From Devosia sp. A16 (GTDB lineage: Bacteria > Pseudomonadota > Alphaproteobacteria > Rhizobiales > Devosiaceae): a stretch of DNA of 64,000 bases. Position numbers and translations under genes: made by a program. Below are positions 17,108 to 24,414 of this stretch, piece after piece (position 1 is the first letter of the stretch; every line of letters starts with the position of its first letter). The stretch is taken from the NCBI RefSeq assembly GCF_001402915.1, contig NZ_CP012945.1, positions 3,759,501-3,823,500 on the forward strand. The letters run 5' to 3'. The notes under the pieces were generated by a model. That model had not been told where the DNA came from. It ran no database searches and saw only the letters and a list, made by a program, of their open reading frames with translations.

Positions 17108-18970
17108 ATGCTCAACCGAGTCATTGCCTGGTTCGATGCCCGCTACTCTCCGGTAGCGCTGGCCAAGGACACCCAACCCCCGATGGGGGTCACCAAGTTC
17201 ACCATGTACTTCGTCAACCAGTTCCGCGGCGCGTTCCTGCTCCGCATGGTGCTGGTGGCCATCGGCTCGATTGCCGATGCGATGATGCCGGTCTTCGTCG
17301 GCGTCGTGGTCGGTCTGCTCGCCACTACCCCGCCGGGGCAGATGTTCGAGCTGCACTGGCAGACCTTTCTCTGGATGATCCTCGTCATCGCCGTGGTCCG
17401 CCCGATCACCTTCCTGCTCGATACGCTGGTCCGTAACCACTCGATCGTCCCCAACCTCGTCGACATCGTCCGTTGGCAGAGCCATTGGCACGTGATCCGG
17501 CAGACCTGGAGCTACTTCCAGAACGACTTCGCCGGGCGCATCGCCAACAAGATCATGCAGGCCGGGGAATCGATCGAGACCTCGGTCAATATGACCATCG
17601 ATGCCGTCTGGTATGCCGGCATCTTCGTTGTCGTCGCGGTGGTGGTGCTGGCACGGCTCGACTGGGTGCTGCTGGTGCCGATCGCCGTCTGGCTGGTGCT
17701 CTACGGCATCCTGTTCACCATCGTCATGCCGCTGATCGCCAAGCATTCCGAGGATCTGTCGGAAGCCAAATCGGTGATGACCGGCCGCGTCGTCGACAGC
17801 TACACCAACATCCACACGCTGAAGACGTTCTCGACCGATGGGCACGAGGATGCGTATGTGGCGGACTCGGTGAACGAGCACGCCGTCGAGTTCCGCCGAC
17901 TGATGCGGGTGTTCACCTACATGTGGTCGACGCTGTTCCTGCTCAACGCCGGTCTGGTGATCTCCATCGCCTGGATCGCGCTCAGCAGCTGGAACGCCGG
18001 AACGCTGAACGCCGCTGCGGTGGCGACGGCGATCCCGTTTGCGCTGCAGATCATGAACATGAGTGGCTGGATCCTCGATGTCGGCTCCAACATCTTCCGC
18101 CAGATCGGCACCACGCGGGACTCGATGATCACCATCGCCCAGCCGATCACCATGCTCGACAAGCCGGAGGCCAAGGACCTCGTGGTGAAGGAGGGCGGCA
18201 TCGCCTTCGACAACGTCACCTTCAACTACTGGCGCGGCAAGGAAGGCACGGTGATGGAGGGGTTCAACCTCACCATCAAGCCGGGCGAGAAAGTGGGGCT
18301 GGTCGGCCGCTCCGGCGCCGGCAAGTCGACGCTGGTCAACCTGATGCTGCGTCTGTTCGACGTGGAATCCGGTGCCATCCGCATCGACGGGCAGGATGTT
18401 CGGGATGTGACGCAGGAAAGCGTGCGCGCCGCGATCGGGCTGGTCAGCCAGGACACCTCGCTGCTGCATCGCTCGGTGCGCGAGAACATCAAGTACGGCC
18501 GCCAGACCGCGACCGACGAAGAGATGATCCGCGCCGCCGAGCAGGCCAAGGTGGCGGAGGTGATTGCCGGCCTTGTCGATCCCAAGGAACGGCGGGGCTA
18601 TGACGCCCATGTCGGCGAACGGGGCGTCAAGCTTTCGGGTGGGCAGCGCCAGCGCGTCGCCATTGCCCGGGTGCTGCTGAAGAACGCCCCCATCCTGGTG
18701 CTCGATGAGGCGACCTCGGCGCTCGACAGCGAAGTCGAGGCAGCGATCCAGGACCAACTGGTGTCGCTGATGCAGGGCAAGACCGTGATCGCCATCGCCC
18801 ACCGCCTCTCGACAATCGCCGCCATGGATCGGCTGGTGGTGCTGGAAAAGGGCCGCATCGTCGAGGAAGGCACCCATGCCGAGCTGCTGGCCAGCGGCGG
18901 ACACTACGCCCAGCTCTGGCAACGCCAGTCCGGCGGCTTCCTCGACATGAAGTCCGAGGCGGCGGAGTAG
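17108..18970 (+). CDS. ABC exporter, fused membrane and ATPase domains (second of three)
   Basis: 620 residues, same architecture and length as the preceding exporter: membrane domain (about 35-325), Walker A GRSGAGKSTLVNL (about 400), LVSQDTSLLHRSV, LSGGQRQRVAIARVLL, ILVLDEATSALD and IAIAHRLSTI. The first residues (RVIAWFDARYSPVALAKDTQPP) match the head of its neighbours, showing duplication of the whole gene. The ribosome site is weak (GGAAAATGAG well upstream). It is probably read from the same SoxR-type promoter, although two repeat blocks between the genes could weaken read-through. Confidence 0.92.
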   Translation: MLNRVIAWFDARYSPVALAKDTQPPMGVTKFTMYFVNQFRGAFLLRMVLVAIGSIADAMMPVFVGVVVGLLATTPPGQMFELHWQTFLWMILVIAVVRPITFLLDTLVRNHSIVPNLVDIVRWQSHWHVIRQTWSYFQNDFAGRIANKIMQAGESIETSVNMTIDAVWYAGIFVVVAVVVLARLDWVLLVPIAVWLVLYGILFTIVMPLIAKHSEDLSEAKSVMTGRVVDSYTNIHTLKTFSTDGHEDAYVADSVNEHAVEFRRLMRVFTYMWSTLFLLNAGLVISIAWIALSSWNAGTLNAAAVATAIPFALQIMNMSGWILDVGSNIFRQIGTTRDSMITIAQPITMLDKPEAKDLVVKEGGIAFDNVTFNYWRGKEGTVMEGFNLTIKPGEKVGLVGRSGAGKSTLVNLMLRLFDVESGAIRIDGQDVRDVTQESVRAAIGLVSQDTSLLHRSVRENIKYGRQTATDEEMIRAAEQAKVAEVIAGLVDPKERRGYDAHVGERGVKLSGGQRQRVAIARVLLKNAPILVLDEATSALDSEVEAAIQDQLVSLMQGKTVIAIAHRLSTIAAMDRLVVLEKGRIVEEGTHAELLASGGHYAQLWQRQSGGFLDMKSEAAE

Positions 18971-19000
18971 GAACAGGGGCGGGCTTTGGTCCGCCTCTTT

Positions 19001-19142
19001 CTCCCTCCCCTTGCGGGGAGGTAGCGAAGCTGAACTTTGCCTCGGCCAAGTTCATAGCGCAGCTAGGGTGGGGGGAGCAGCGCGCTCAGAGTGTGCGGCA
19101 CCCCCCACCCTTGATCCCTCCCTGCAAGGGGGAGACGCTGGG
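19001..19142. repeat. GC-rich palindromic intergenic repeat (copy 2)
   Basis: Stem-loops CTCCCTCCCCTTGCGGGGAG at the left and CCCTCCCTGCAAGGGGGAG at the right enclose a segment with GGGTGGGGGGAGC and its near complement GCACCCCCCACCC. The layout matches the other G/C repeat blocks in this window, but the spacer differs, so this is a diverged relative. Confidence 0.6.
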
Positions 19143-19157
19143 GGTACCCTCAGTGCC

Positions 19158-19229
19158 ATGGCGCCTTACCCCGATTTCACGTTCCCTTCGTTAGGACTCA
19201 AGCTATTGAGGTTCCGAAGGGACACCTGA
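19158..19229 (+). CDS. Possible 23-residue peptide overlapping the third exporter start
   Basis: ATG at 19158 opens a 23-codon frame (MAPYPDFTFPSLGLKLLRFR, then RDT) whose TGA overlaps the next ATG (TGATG). That geometry would couple translation of the exporter to this frame. There is no clear ribosome site in front of the ATG, so coding is uncertain; the overlap may be coincidence. Confidence 0.2.
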   Translation: MAPYPDFTFPSLGLKLLRFRRDT

Positions 19230-21097
19230 TGAAGCTGCTCGAGCCTATTCACCGCTTCTTCGAGCGCTGGACCGATCCGTTCGGCCGGTCCGGTGATCTG
19301 CAGCCGCCGGCGGTGACCTGGCGGTTCTTCTGGTTCTACATCTCGCAGGCCAAGCTCGCCTTCCTCGCCTTGCTGGTGCTGGGTGGGCTGGTGGCGCTGG
19401 TCGAGGCGGCGCTGTTCTACTATGTCGGCCGCATCGTCGACATTCTCGACAGCTCCAGCCAGGCCCAGGGTTGGGCCGGGCTGATCGCCGGGTTCGGGCC
19501 CGAACTGGTCTGGATGCTGGTGGTGACGCTCGGCATCCGCTTCGTCATCACCTGGCTGTCGGCCACGGTGGAAGAGCAGACCGTCAATCTCGGCTTCTAC
19601 AACCTGGTGCGCTGGCAGGCCTACGCCCATGTGATCCGGCAGAACCTCACCTTCTTCCAGAACGACTTCGCCGGTTCGATTGCCTCCAAGGTCTGGCAGT
19701 CGGGTGGGGCGGTGGGCGATTTCATGGTCAGCCTGCTGCAGGTGGTGTGGTTTATCGGCATCTACACGGTGACCACCGTGGTGCTGGTCGGTCAGCTCGA
19801 CTGGCGGCTGGCCGCAGCGGTGCTGCTGTGGGTCGCGGCCTTTGCGGCACTGGCGCGCTACTATGTGCCGCGGATGCGGAAATACTCGGCTGGAGCGGCG
19901 GAGCAGGCCTCGGTGCTGACCGGGCGGATAGTCGACAGCTTTTCCAACATCCAGACGCTGAAGCTGTTCGGCACCGCTGATGCGGACGACAAGTTCGTCA
20001 GATCCGGCTTCGACAGCTTCATTGCCGCCATGACCAGGCTGGCGCGCACCCTGGTGGGTGTGCGCACCGCCATGGGGATGCTGTCGGGCATCGCCATCGC
20101 CGGCATCGCCGCTCTCTCGGTGCACCTGTGGACCGAAGGGCTGGTCAGCGTGGGTGGCGTCGCCTTCACCACCGGCCTGGTGCTGCGGCTCTATAACCTC
20201 CTGGGCCGGCTGATGAACCAGCTCAACGGGCTGATGCGCAACTATGGCACGGCGCAGAACTCGGCCGAGCTGATCGCCCGCCCGCTCGGCCTGGTCGATG
20301 CGCCGGACGCGAGGCCACTGGTCGTCACCGAGGCGGCGATTCGTTTCGACCATGTCAGCTTCAAATACGACAATGCCCTGCCGGTGATCGACGACCTGCA
20401 GCTCGAGATCAAGGCAGGTGAGCGGGTCGGGCTCATCGGCCGCTCCGGCGCCGGCAAATCGACCATCGTCAACCTGCTGCTGCGCTTCTATGACGTCCAG
20501 GCCGGCACGATCTCGATCGACGGGCAGGACATTGCCAAGGTTACCCAGGAGTCGCTGCGCGCCAGTATCGGCGTGGTGACCCAGGATACCTCGCTGCTGC
20601 ACCGCTCGATCCGCGCCAACCTGACCTATGGACGGCCCGATGCCACCGATGACGAGATGTTCGCTGCCGCCGCCTCGGCGGAGGCGGACGATTTCATCGA
20701 ACAGCTTATCGACCAGAAGGGGCGGACCGCCTACGACGCTTTTGTCGGCGAGCGTGGCGTCAAGCTCAGTGGCGGGCAGCGCCAGCGCGTGGCGATCGCC
20801 CGGGTGCTGCTGAAGAACGCCCCGATCCTGGTGCTTGACGAAGCCACTTCGGCGCTCGACAGCGAAGTCGAGGCGGCGATCCAGGGCCAGCTGAAGACCC
20901 TGATGCAGGGCAAGACCGTGCTCGCCATCGCCCACCGGCTTTCGACGATCGCCGAGATGGACCGGCTGATCGTGCTCGAAGCCGGCCGCATCGTTGAGCA
21001 GGGCACGCATGCCGAACTGCTCGCGACGGGCGGCCACTACGCGACGCTCTGGGCCCGGCAGTCCGGCGGGTTCCTCGACCTCAAGGCGGCGGAATAG
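19229..21097 (+). CDS. ABC exporter, fused membrane and ATPase domains (third of three)
   Basis: 622 residues with the same domain order as the other two: six-helix membrane domain, Walker A GRSGAGKSTIVNLLLRF (about 404), VVTQDTSLLHRSI, LSGGQRQRVAIARVLL, ILVLDEATSALD and LAIAHRLSTI. The ATG at 19229 has GAAGGGA about eight bases upstream. It shares extra features with the first exporter (GVVTQDTSLLHRS and NLLLRFYD), so these two are probably the closer pair. It is the last gene of the putative SoxR-controlled cluster. Confidence 0.92.
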   Translation: MKLLEPIHRFFERWTDPFGRSGDLQPPAVTWRFFWFYISQAKLAFLALLVLGGLVALVEAALFYYVGRIVDILDSSSQAQGWAGLIAGFGPELVWMLVVTLGIRFVITWLSATVEEQTVNLGFYNLVRWQAYAHVIRQNLTFFQNDFAGSIASKVWQSGGAVGDFMVSLLQVVWFIGIYTVTTVVLVGQLDWRLAAAVLLWVAAFAALARYYVPRMRKYSAGAAEQASVLTGRIVDSFSNIQTLKLFGTADADDKFVRSGFDSFIAAMTRLARTLVGVRTAMGMLSGIAIAGIAALSVHLWTEGLVSVGGVAFTTGLVLRLYNLLGRLMNQLNGLMRNYGTAQNSAELIARPLGLVDAPDARPLVVTEAAIRFDHVSFKYDNALPVIDDLQLEIKAGERVGLIGRSGAGKSTIVNLLLRFYDVQAGTISIDGQDIAKVTQESLRASIGVVTQDTSLLHRSIRANLTYGRPDATDDEMFAAAASAEADDFIEQLIDQKGRTAYDAFVGERGVKLSGGQRQRVAIARVLLKNAPILVLDEATSALDSEVEAAIQGQLKTLMQGKTVLAIAHRLSTIAEMDRLIVLEAGRIVEQGTHAELLATGGHYATLWARQSGGFLDLKAAE

Positions 21098-21156
21098 GGG
21101 CCTGCGCTCTCAGTCTTCCAGTCGAGCGTCGGAACAGCCACAGCTATCGGGGCCTT

Positions 21157-21292
21157 CCCCTCATCCGGCGCTACGCGCCACCTTCTCCCCGACGGGGAGA
21201 AGAACACGGAGAGCGCGGTGATCACCTCTTTTCCTCTCCCCGTCGGGGAGAGGGTGGATCGGCCGCAAGGCCGAGACGGGTGAGGGGTTGGC
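21157..21292. repeat. GC-rich palindromic intergenic repeat (copy 3)
   Basis: Contains TTCTCCCCGACGGGGAGAA and CTCTCCCCGTCGGGGAGAG hairpins. The outer ends CCCCTCATCC and GGGTGAGGGG are complementary with one mismatch. Such a double hairpin would make a stable structure after the third exporter and may end its transcript. Confidence 0.65.
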
Positions 21293-21318
21293 CACAGTTG
21301 AAGGGGAGGTCCCGGCTC

Positions 21319-21924
21319 CTACTTCTTCACCCGGTAGTGCAAGTGGGTAACCCCCTCGCCCTCGAGCACCCGCAGCCGCTCGAGTTTGCGCAAGCCGAAC
21401 CCCAGCGTCTCGAACAGCTGGGTGCCTTCGCCGAGCAGGAACGGCACCTGGTGCAGCATCAGCTCGTCGAGTAACCCAGCCTTGAGCGCCATCGGCACCA
21501 GCGTGCCGCCGCCATGCATCATGACGTTTCGCGTGCCGGCCGCGGCCTTGGCCTCGCGCATCGCCACGCCGAGATCGTCGACATAGTGGACGTTCTTCCA
21601 CTTGCGCACCCACTCGGGCGCCTCGTGCCGGCTGACGATGAAGATCTCCACCCCGTCATGGTGATCGCCGTTCCAGCCGCCGGCCGGCTCGAAGGTGTGG
21701 CGTCCCGCAAGCACGGCGCCGGTCTCCATGGTCTCGTCCCAGATCTGCCGGTTGACGCCAGTCAGTTGAGCGATCGCGGCATCGAAATCGCCGCCTTCGG
21801 CGTCGCCGAATACCCAGTCGTGCAGGTGCTGGCCTTGATCGCCGAGCCCGTTGTCCGGCCGGACGTTCGGTCCGGTGATGAAGCCATCGGCCGACATCGA
21901 CATGTAAAGTACGCTCGCACCCAT
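21319..21924 (-). CDS. Dihydrofolate reductase/RibD-like reductase
   Basis: 201 residues from an ATG at 21924 with AGGAGAG six bases upstream. RibD C-terminal domain fold: strand VLYMSMSADGFITGP, AVLAGRHTFEPAGGWNG, VFIVSRH-like segment, NVMMHGGGTLVPMALKAGLLDELMLHQVPFLLGEGTQLF. The last motifs form the NADPH pocket. Stand-alone members are annotated as dihydrofolate reductase family proteins, but the substrate is generally unknown. The TetR regulator is transcribed the same way, ending 77 bases upstream, so co-transcription is possible. Confidence 0.88.
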   Translation of the reverse strand: MGASVLYMSMSADGFITGPNVRPDNGLGDQGQHLHDWVFGDAEGGDFDAAIAQLTGVNRQIWDETMETGAVLAGRHTFEPAGGWNGDHHDGVEIFIVSRHEAPEWVRKWKNVHYVDDLGVAMREAKAAAGTRNVMMHGGGTLVPMALKAGLLDELMLHQVPFLLGEGTQLFETLGFGLRKLERLRVLEGEGVTHLHYRVKK

Positions 21925-22001
21925 CGTTTCTCTCCTCGGTTGGGCGGCACAGCCGCCGTCACCTTCACGACGAGTGAACGCCACGTGGATCGACAAGGCT
22001 G

Positions 22002-22559
22002 CTACATGATCTCCGCCAGGATCGTCTCGAGGCTCGATTCGAACGCTTCATCGACACTGCCGCCGAGGTTGAAGGCGTTGCCGATCTCCATCAGCACGAA
22101 TCCATGCAGAAACGCCACCAGGGTGCGCGACAGCGGCAGGATGCGCGCCTCGGCGATGCCGGCGGCCTTCAACTCCTCGAACAGCGGCTGCGCCGAGAAC
22201 AGGCAGGCAGCGCGGATATCGGGATCGTTGAAGGCGTTGCCGCTATAAATCGCCTTGTAGCGGTTGGGTGCGCTACGGCCGAAACGGCGATAGGCGGTGG
22301 CCAGGGCAACGAGCCGTGCCTTGGGCGTTGCTCCCCGCATTTCACGGCGGAGGCAGGCCTCGAGTTCGTGGAGAATCTCGATTTCCACTAGCTTGAGGAT
22401 CGCCGCGCGGTCGGCGAAGTGCTTGTAGAGCGAGGGCGGCTTGATTCCGGCGTTTGCGGCCACGGCCCCCATGGTCAAGGCTTCGGGGCCGGAGCTTTCG
22501 ACCAGCGTCCGGGCAATGCTTGCGAGCTGGGATGCTGAGGTCTTAGCGGGCGTCGGCAC
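22002..22559 (-). CDS. TetR-family transcriptional regulator
   Basis: 185 residues if read from the GTG at 22559, which overlaps the end of the DUF4260 gene by 17 bases; a longer frame to an ATG at 22646 lies inside that gene. N-terminal TetR helix-turn-helix: SQLASIARTLVESSGPEALT, MGAVAANAGIKPPSLYKHF. The C-terminal half (ALATAYRRFGRSAPNRYKAIY) resembles the WHG-type ligand domain. It is probably co-transcribed with the DUF4260 gene from the promoter with TAGCTA repeats at 22967-23014. Confidence 0.85.
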   Translation of the reverse strand: MPTPAKTSASQLASIARTLVESSGPEALTMGAVAANAGIKPPSLYKHFADRAAILKLVEIEILHELEACLRREMRGATPKARLVALATAYRRFGRSAPNRYKAIYSGNAFNDPDIRAACLFSAQPLFEELKAAGIAEARILPLSRTLVAFLHGFVLMEIGNAFNLGGSVDEAFESSLETILAEIM

Positions 22560-22983
22560 TGCGGGCAGCCTTCCTCGCCGGGCCGATGAGGCCCAGATGC
22601 GTGTGGTGGGCAAATCCGGGATATTTGAGACCGTAGCCGACCGCACGGTCCATACCGATATGCGCCCCCCAGATCAGCGCCACCTCGGTGAGCTAGAACA
22701 CGCCACCGAACCATCCGATGGCGCCGAGCACCGCAGGCACCGCGTAGGTGTGGGCGAGGTTGTAGATCCTCGCGCCCGCTGTCTCACCGGCATAGAGCCC
22801 GAGGAAACTGAGGTCGGGCCCCAGCAGCAGCACGGCGAACAACCACCAGTTGCCGCCGAGGAACCAATAGGCGGTGACTGCGGCGATGAGGGCGACCAGG
22901 CCTTCGACGCGAAGAATAGTCACGACGGACCTGGGAGGAAACCCGGGGGGTGGGGCATGGCAAATCTCATGGCTAACATTCAT
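22543..22983 (-). pseudogene. DUF4260 membrane protein interrupted by an in-frame amber codon
   Basis: The frame shows the DUF4260 pattern: ILRVEGLVALIAAVTAYWFL, NWWLFAVLLLGPDLSFLGLY, ARIYNLAHTYAVPAVLGAIG. It meets TAG at 22693-22695 but continues in the same frame with the conserved C-terminus (LTEVALIWGAHIGMDRAVGY, then GLKYPGFAHHTHLG) to TAA at 22543. One TGG-to-TAG change would explain this. Probable starts are the ATG at 22983 or, better matching the family, a GTG at 22923. Either the gene is recently inactivated or the stop is a sequencing error. Function of DUF4260 is unknown. Confidence 0.75.
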
Positions 22984-23014
22984 AGCTATTATCGCTATTT
23001 ATATTAGCTATGAG
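22967..23014. promoter_or_regulatory. AT-rich promoter with repeated TAGCTA half-sites
   Basis: CTCATGGCTAA (22967-22977) and TTAGCTATGAG (23004-23014) are inverted arms with one mismatch. A further CATAGCTA (22981-22988) pairs with TAGCTATG (23005-23012). On the leftward strand TTGACT (-35-like) lies just outside. The A/T content contrasts sharply with the surroundings. The adjacent TetR protein is the obvious candidate ligand, which would make this an autoregulatory operator. Confidence 0.55.
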
Positions 23015-23166
23015 AGTCAAGCGACGGTGCGTTCGGCTCTGCAGTGCTCGCCCGTGCTCGGAGCAGAACCGGTAAGCGTGACCACTCTCACCTGCGGCAT
23101 CCCCGCAAAGGCCGGGAGCTTGGGCATCGAGGGGGAGGGCGGCGTCGCAGGACGCCGCCCATCGCC

Positions 23167-23475
23167 TTACATCGGCATCAGCTCTGCGACTTCCACCGAG
23201 CCGCCGGCGTCGTAGATCGGGCAGCCGCGCGCCATCGAGATCGCATCGTCGAGGTTTTTCGCTTCGAGGATGGAGTAGCCGGTCAGGGCGTTGCCGTTGG
23301 TGCTGCTGACCCGCCCATCGGCGCCGATGGTTTTGCTCGGGCCCGCGGGGTTGCCGATGTCGGCAACGGCGCTGCCCATGCCCTTGTACCAGGCCATCCA
23401 CTTTTCCATCGAGTCCTCGAGGTCGGCGGGGGAGGACGCGGGCGATCCGTGAAAGCCCAGGATGTATTTTGCCAT
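23167..23475 (-). CDS. YciI-like protein
   Basis: 102 residues with the YCII-related fold (MAKYILGFHGSPASSPADLE, DGRVSSTNGNALTGYSILEA, LDDAISMARGCPIYDAGGSV). Such small ferredoxin-like proteins occur near SRPBCC and sigma-factor genes, and their function is poorly known; some act as dehalogenase-like or peroxide-related enzymes. It starts 34 bases after the ArsR-SRPBCC gene on the same strand, so the two form an operon. Confidence 0.85.
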   Translation of the reverse strand: MAKYILGFHGSPASSPADLEDSMEKWMAWYKGMGSAVADIGNPAGPSKTIGADGRVSSTNGNALTGYSILEAKNLDDAISMARGCPIYDAGGSVEVAELMPM

Positions 23476-23509
23476 TTCTCTGTTTCCCTGTTTTGCCGCT
23501 GCTTGCTTG

Positions 23510-24262
23510 TCACATGCTGGTCGGCAGGTTCAGCGGCTTGCCTGTCTCGAGCAGCGTCTTCAGCCCGGCGACGACCACCGGCCAGCCGGTATCGATGCCG
23601 GCGTTGGCCTTCTCGTAGTCATGGTGGGTGATGGTGAACTTGACGATCTCGCCCAGCGGCTCGATCGCGAAGGTAACGAGGGTCGGTTGCGAGTTCTCGG
23701 CCCAGCTCGGAATGAAGCTCGAGACGATCTTCTTCAGCGGCTCGATCTCGATCACCTCGCCGTCGAGCATCACTTGCCCGTCGCTGGTGAGGTAGCGGAA
23801 GGGGCCGCCTTGCTTTAGCTCGCTGTCGATGCGCGTGCCGTAATAGTAGAGCGCCGTGAGCTCGGGCCGGGTGAGCGCCTCCCACAGCGCCTCGGGCGTT
23901 GTGCGGATATAGGTCTCGAGCACGAAATTCGGTTTGTCGGCCATCGGTACTGAACTCTCCAACTGGTTCTTCAAGTCGAGGGCGAAGCGCGCGAACGGCT
24001 TCTGGTAGGGCGCGATCCACCGATCCGCGACTTCCTGGATCGGGGAGGCATTGAGGTAGTGGTACTTGAACCGCCCCTCCTTGCGGCTCGTCACCAGCTT
24101 CGCCTCTTCGAGCACTCTGAGGTGCTTCATCACCCCGAACCGCGTCATGCCAAGCCCCTGTTCGAGCTCGGTCAGGGTCTGTCCGGCCCTGTCGCGCAGG
24201 CTGTCGAGCAGCTGCCTTCGGGTCGGATCGGCCAGGGCTTTGAAGACGGCATCCACGGTCAC
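23510..24262 (-). CDS. ArsR-type regulator fused to a SRPBCC (AHSA1) domain
   Basis: 250 residues. The N-terminal ArsR helix-turn-helix (VDAVFKALADPTRRQLLDSL, LTELEQGLGMTRFGVMKHLR) is joined to an AHSA1/SRPBCC ligand-binding fold (about 105-245: IRTTPEALWEALTRPELTAL, PLKKIVSSFIPSWAE, FTITHHDYEKANAGIDTGWP). No cysteine metal site of classical ArsR is seen. The SRPBCC half probably binds a hydrophobic ligand and controls DNA binding. The GTG at 24262 fits the ArsR family start; upstream GTG codons overlap the operator. Confidence 0.88.
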   Translation of the reverse strand: MTVDAVFKALADPTRRQLLDSLRDRAGQTLTELEQGLGMTRFGVMKHLRVLEEAKLVTSRKEGRFKYHYLNASPIQEVADRWIAPYQKPFARFALDLKNQLESSVPMADKPNFVLETYIRTTPEALWEALTRPELTALYYYGTRIDSELKQGGPFRYLTSDGQVMLDGEVIEIEPLKKIVSSFIPSWAENSQPTLVTFAIEPLGEIVKFTITHHDYEKANAGIDTGWPVVVAGLKTLLETGKPLNLPTSM

Positions 24263-24270
24263 AACAATAG

Positions 24271-24286
24271 GTGACCAAATGGTCAC
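24271..24286. promoter_or_regulatory. Candidate ArsR operator
   Basis: GTGACCAAATGGTCAC is a palindrome with six-base arms and a four-base centre, nine bases upstream of the regulator's GTG start. Its place in the divergent promoter region and the dyad size suit an ArsR-type dimer, so autoregulation is likely. Confidence 0.55.
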
Positions 24287-24414
24287 GTGTCAAGCGTGGC
24301 TGGTTGCAGGCCTAGCGGAGAAGGGATTGGCAGTTGGAATGGCTGCGGCTACATCAGTCGCCTGCCGGCATGCAATCGATTGCGGGGCGGGCGTCGATCG
24401 GAGGAACTCACCAC

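Noticed and set aside
17108-18970. Bacteriocin exporter function for exporter 2 with the small ORF as precursor
   Set aside because: The exporter has no N-terminal C39 peptidase domain, and the small peptide has no double-glycine leader.
16793-21292. CRISPR array formed by the G/C repeat blocks
   Set aside because: The blocks are few, far apart, palindromic and variable in spacer length, and no cas genes are present.
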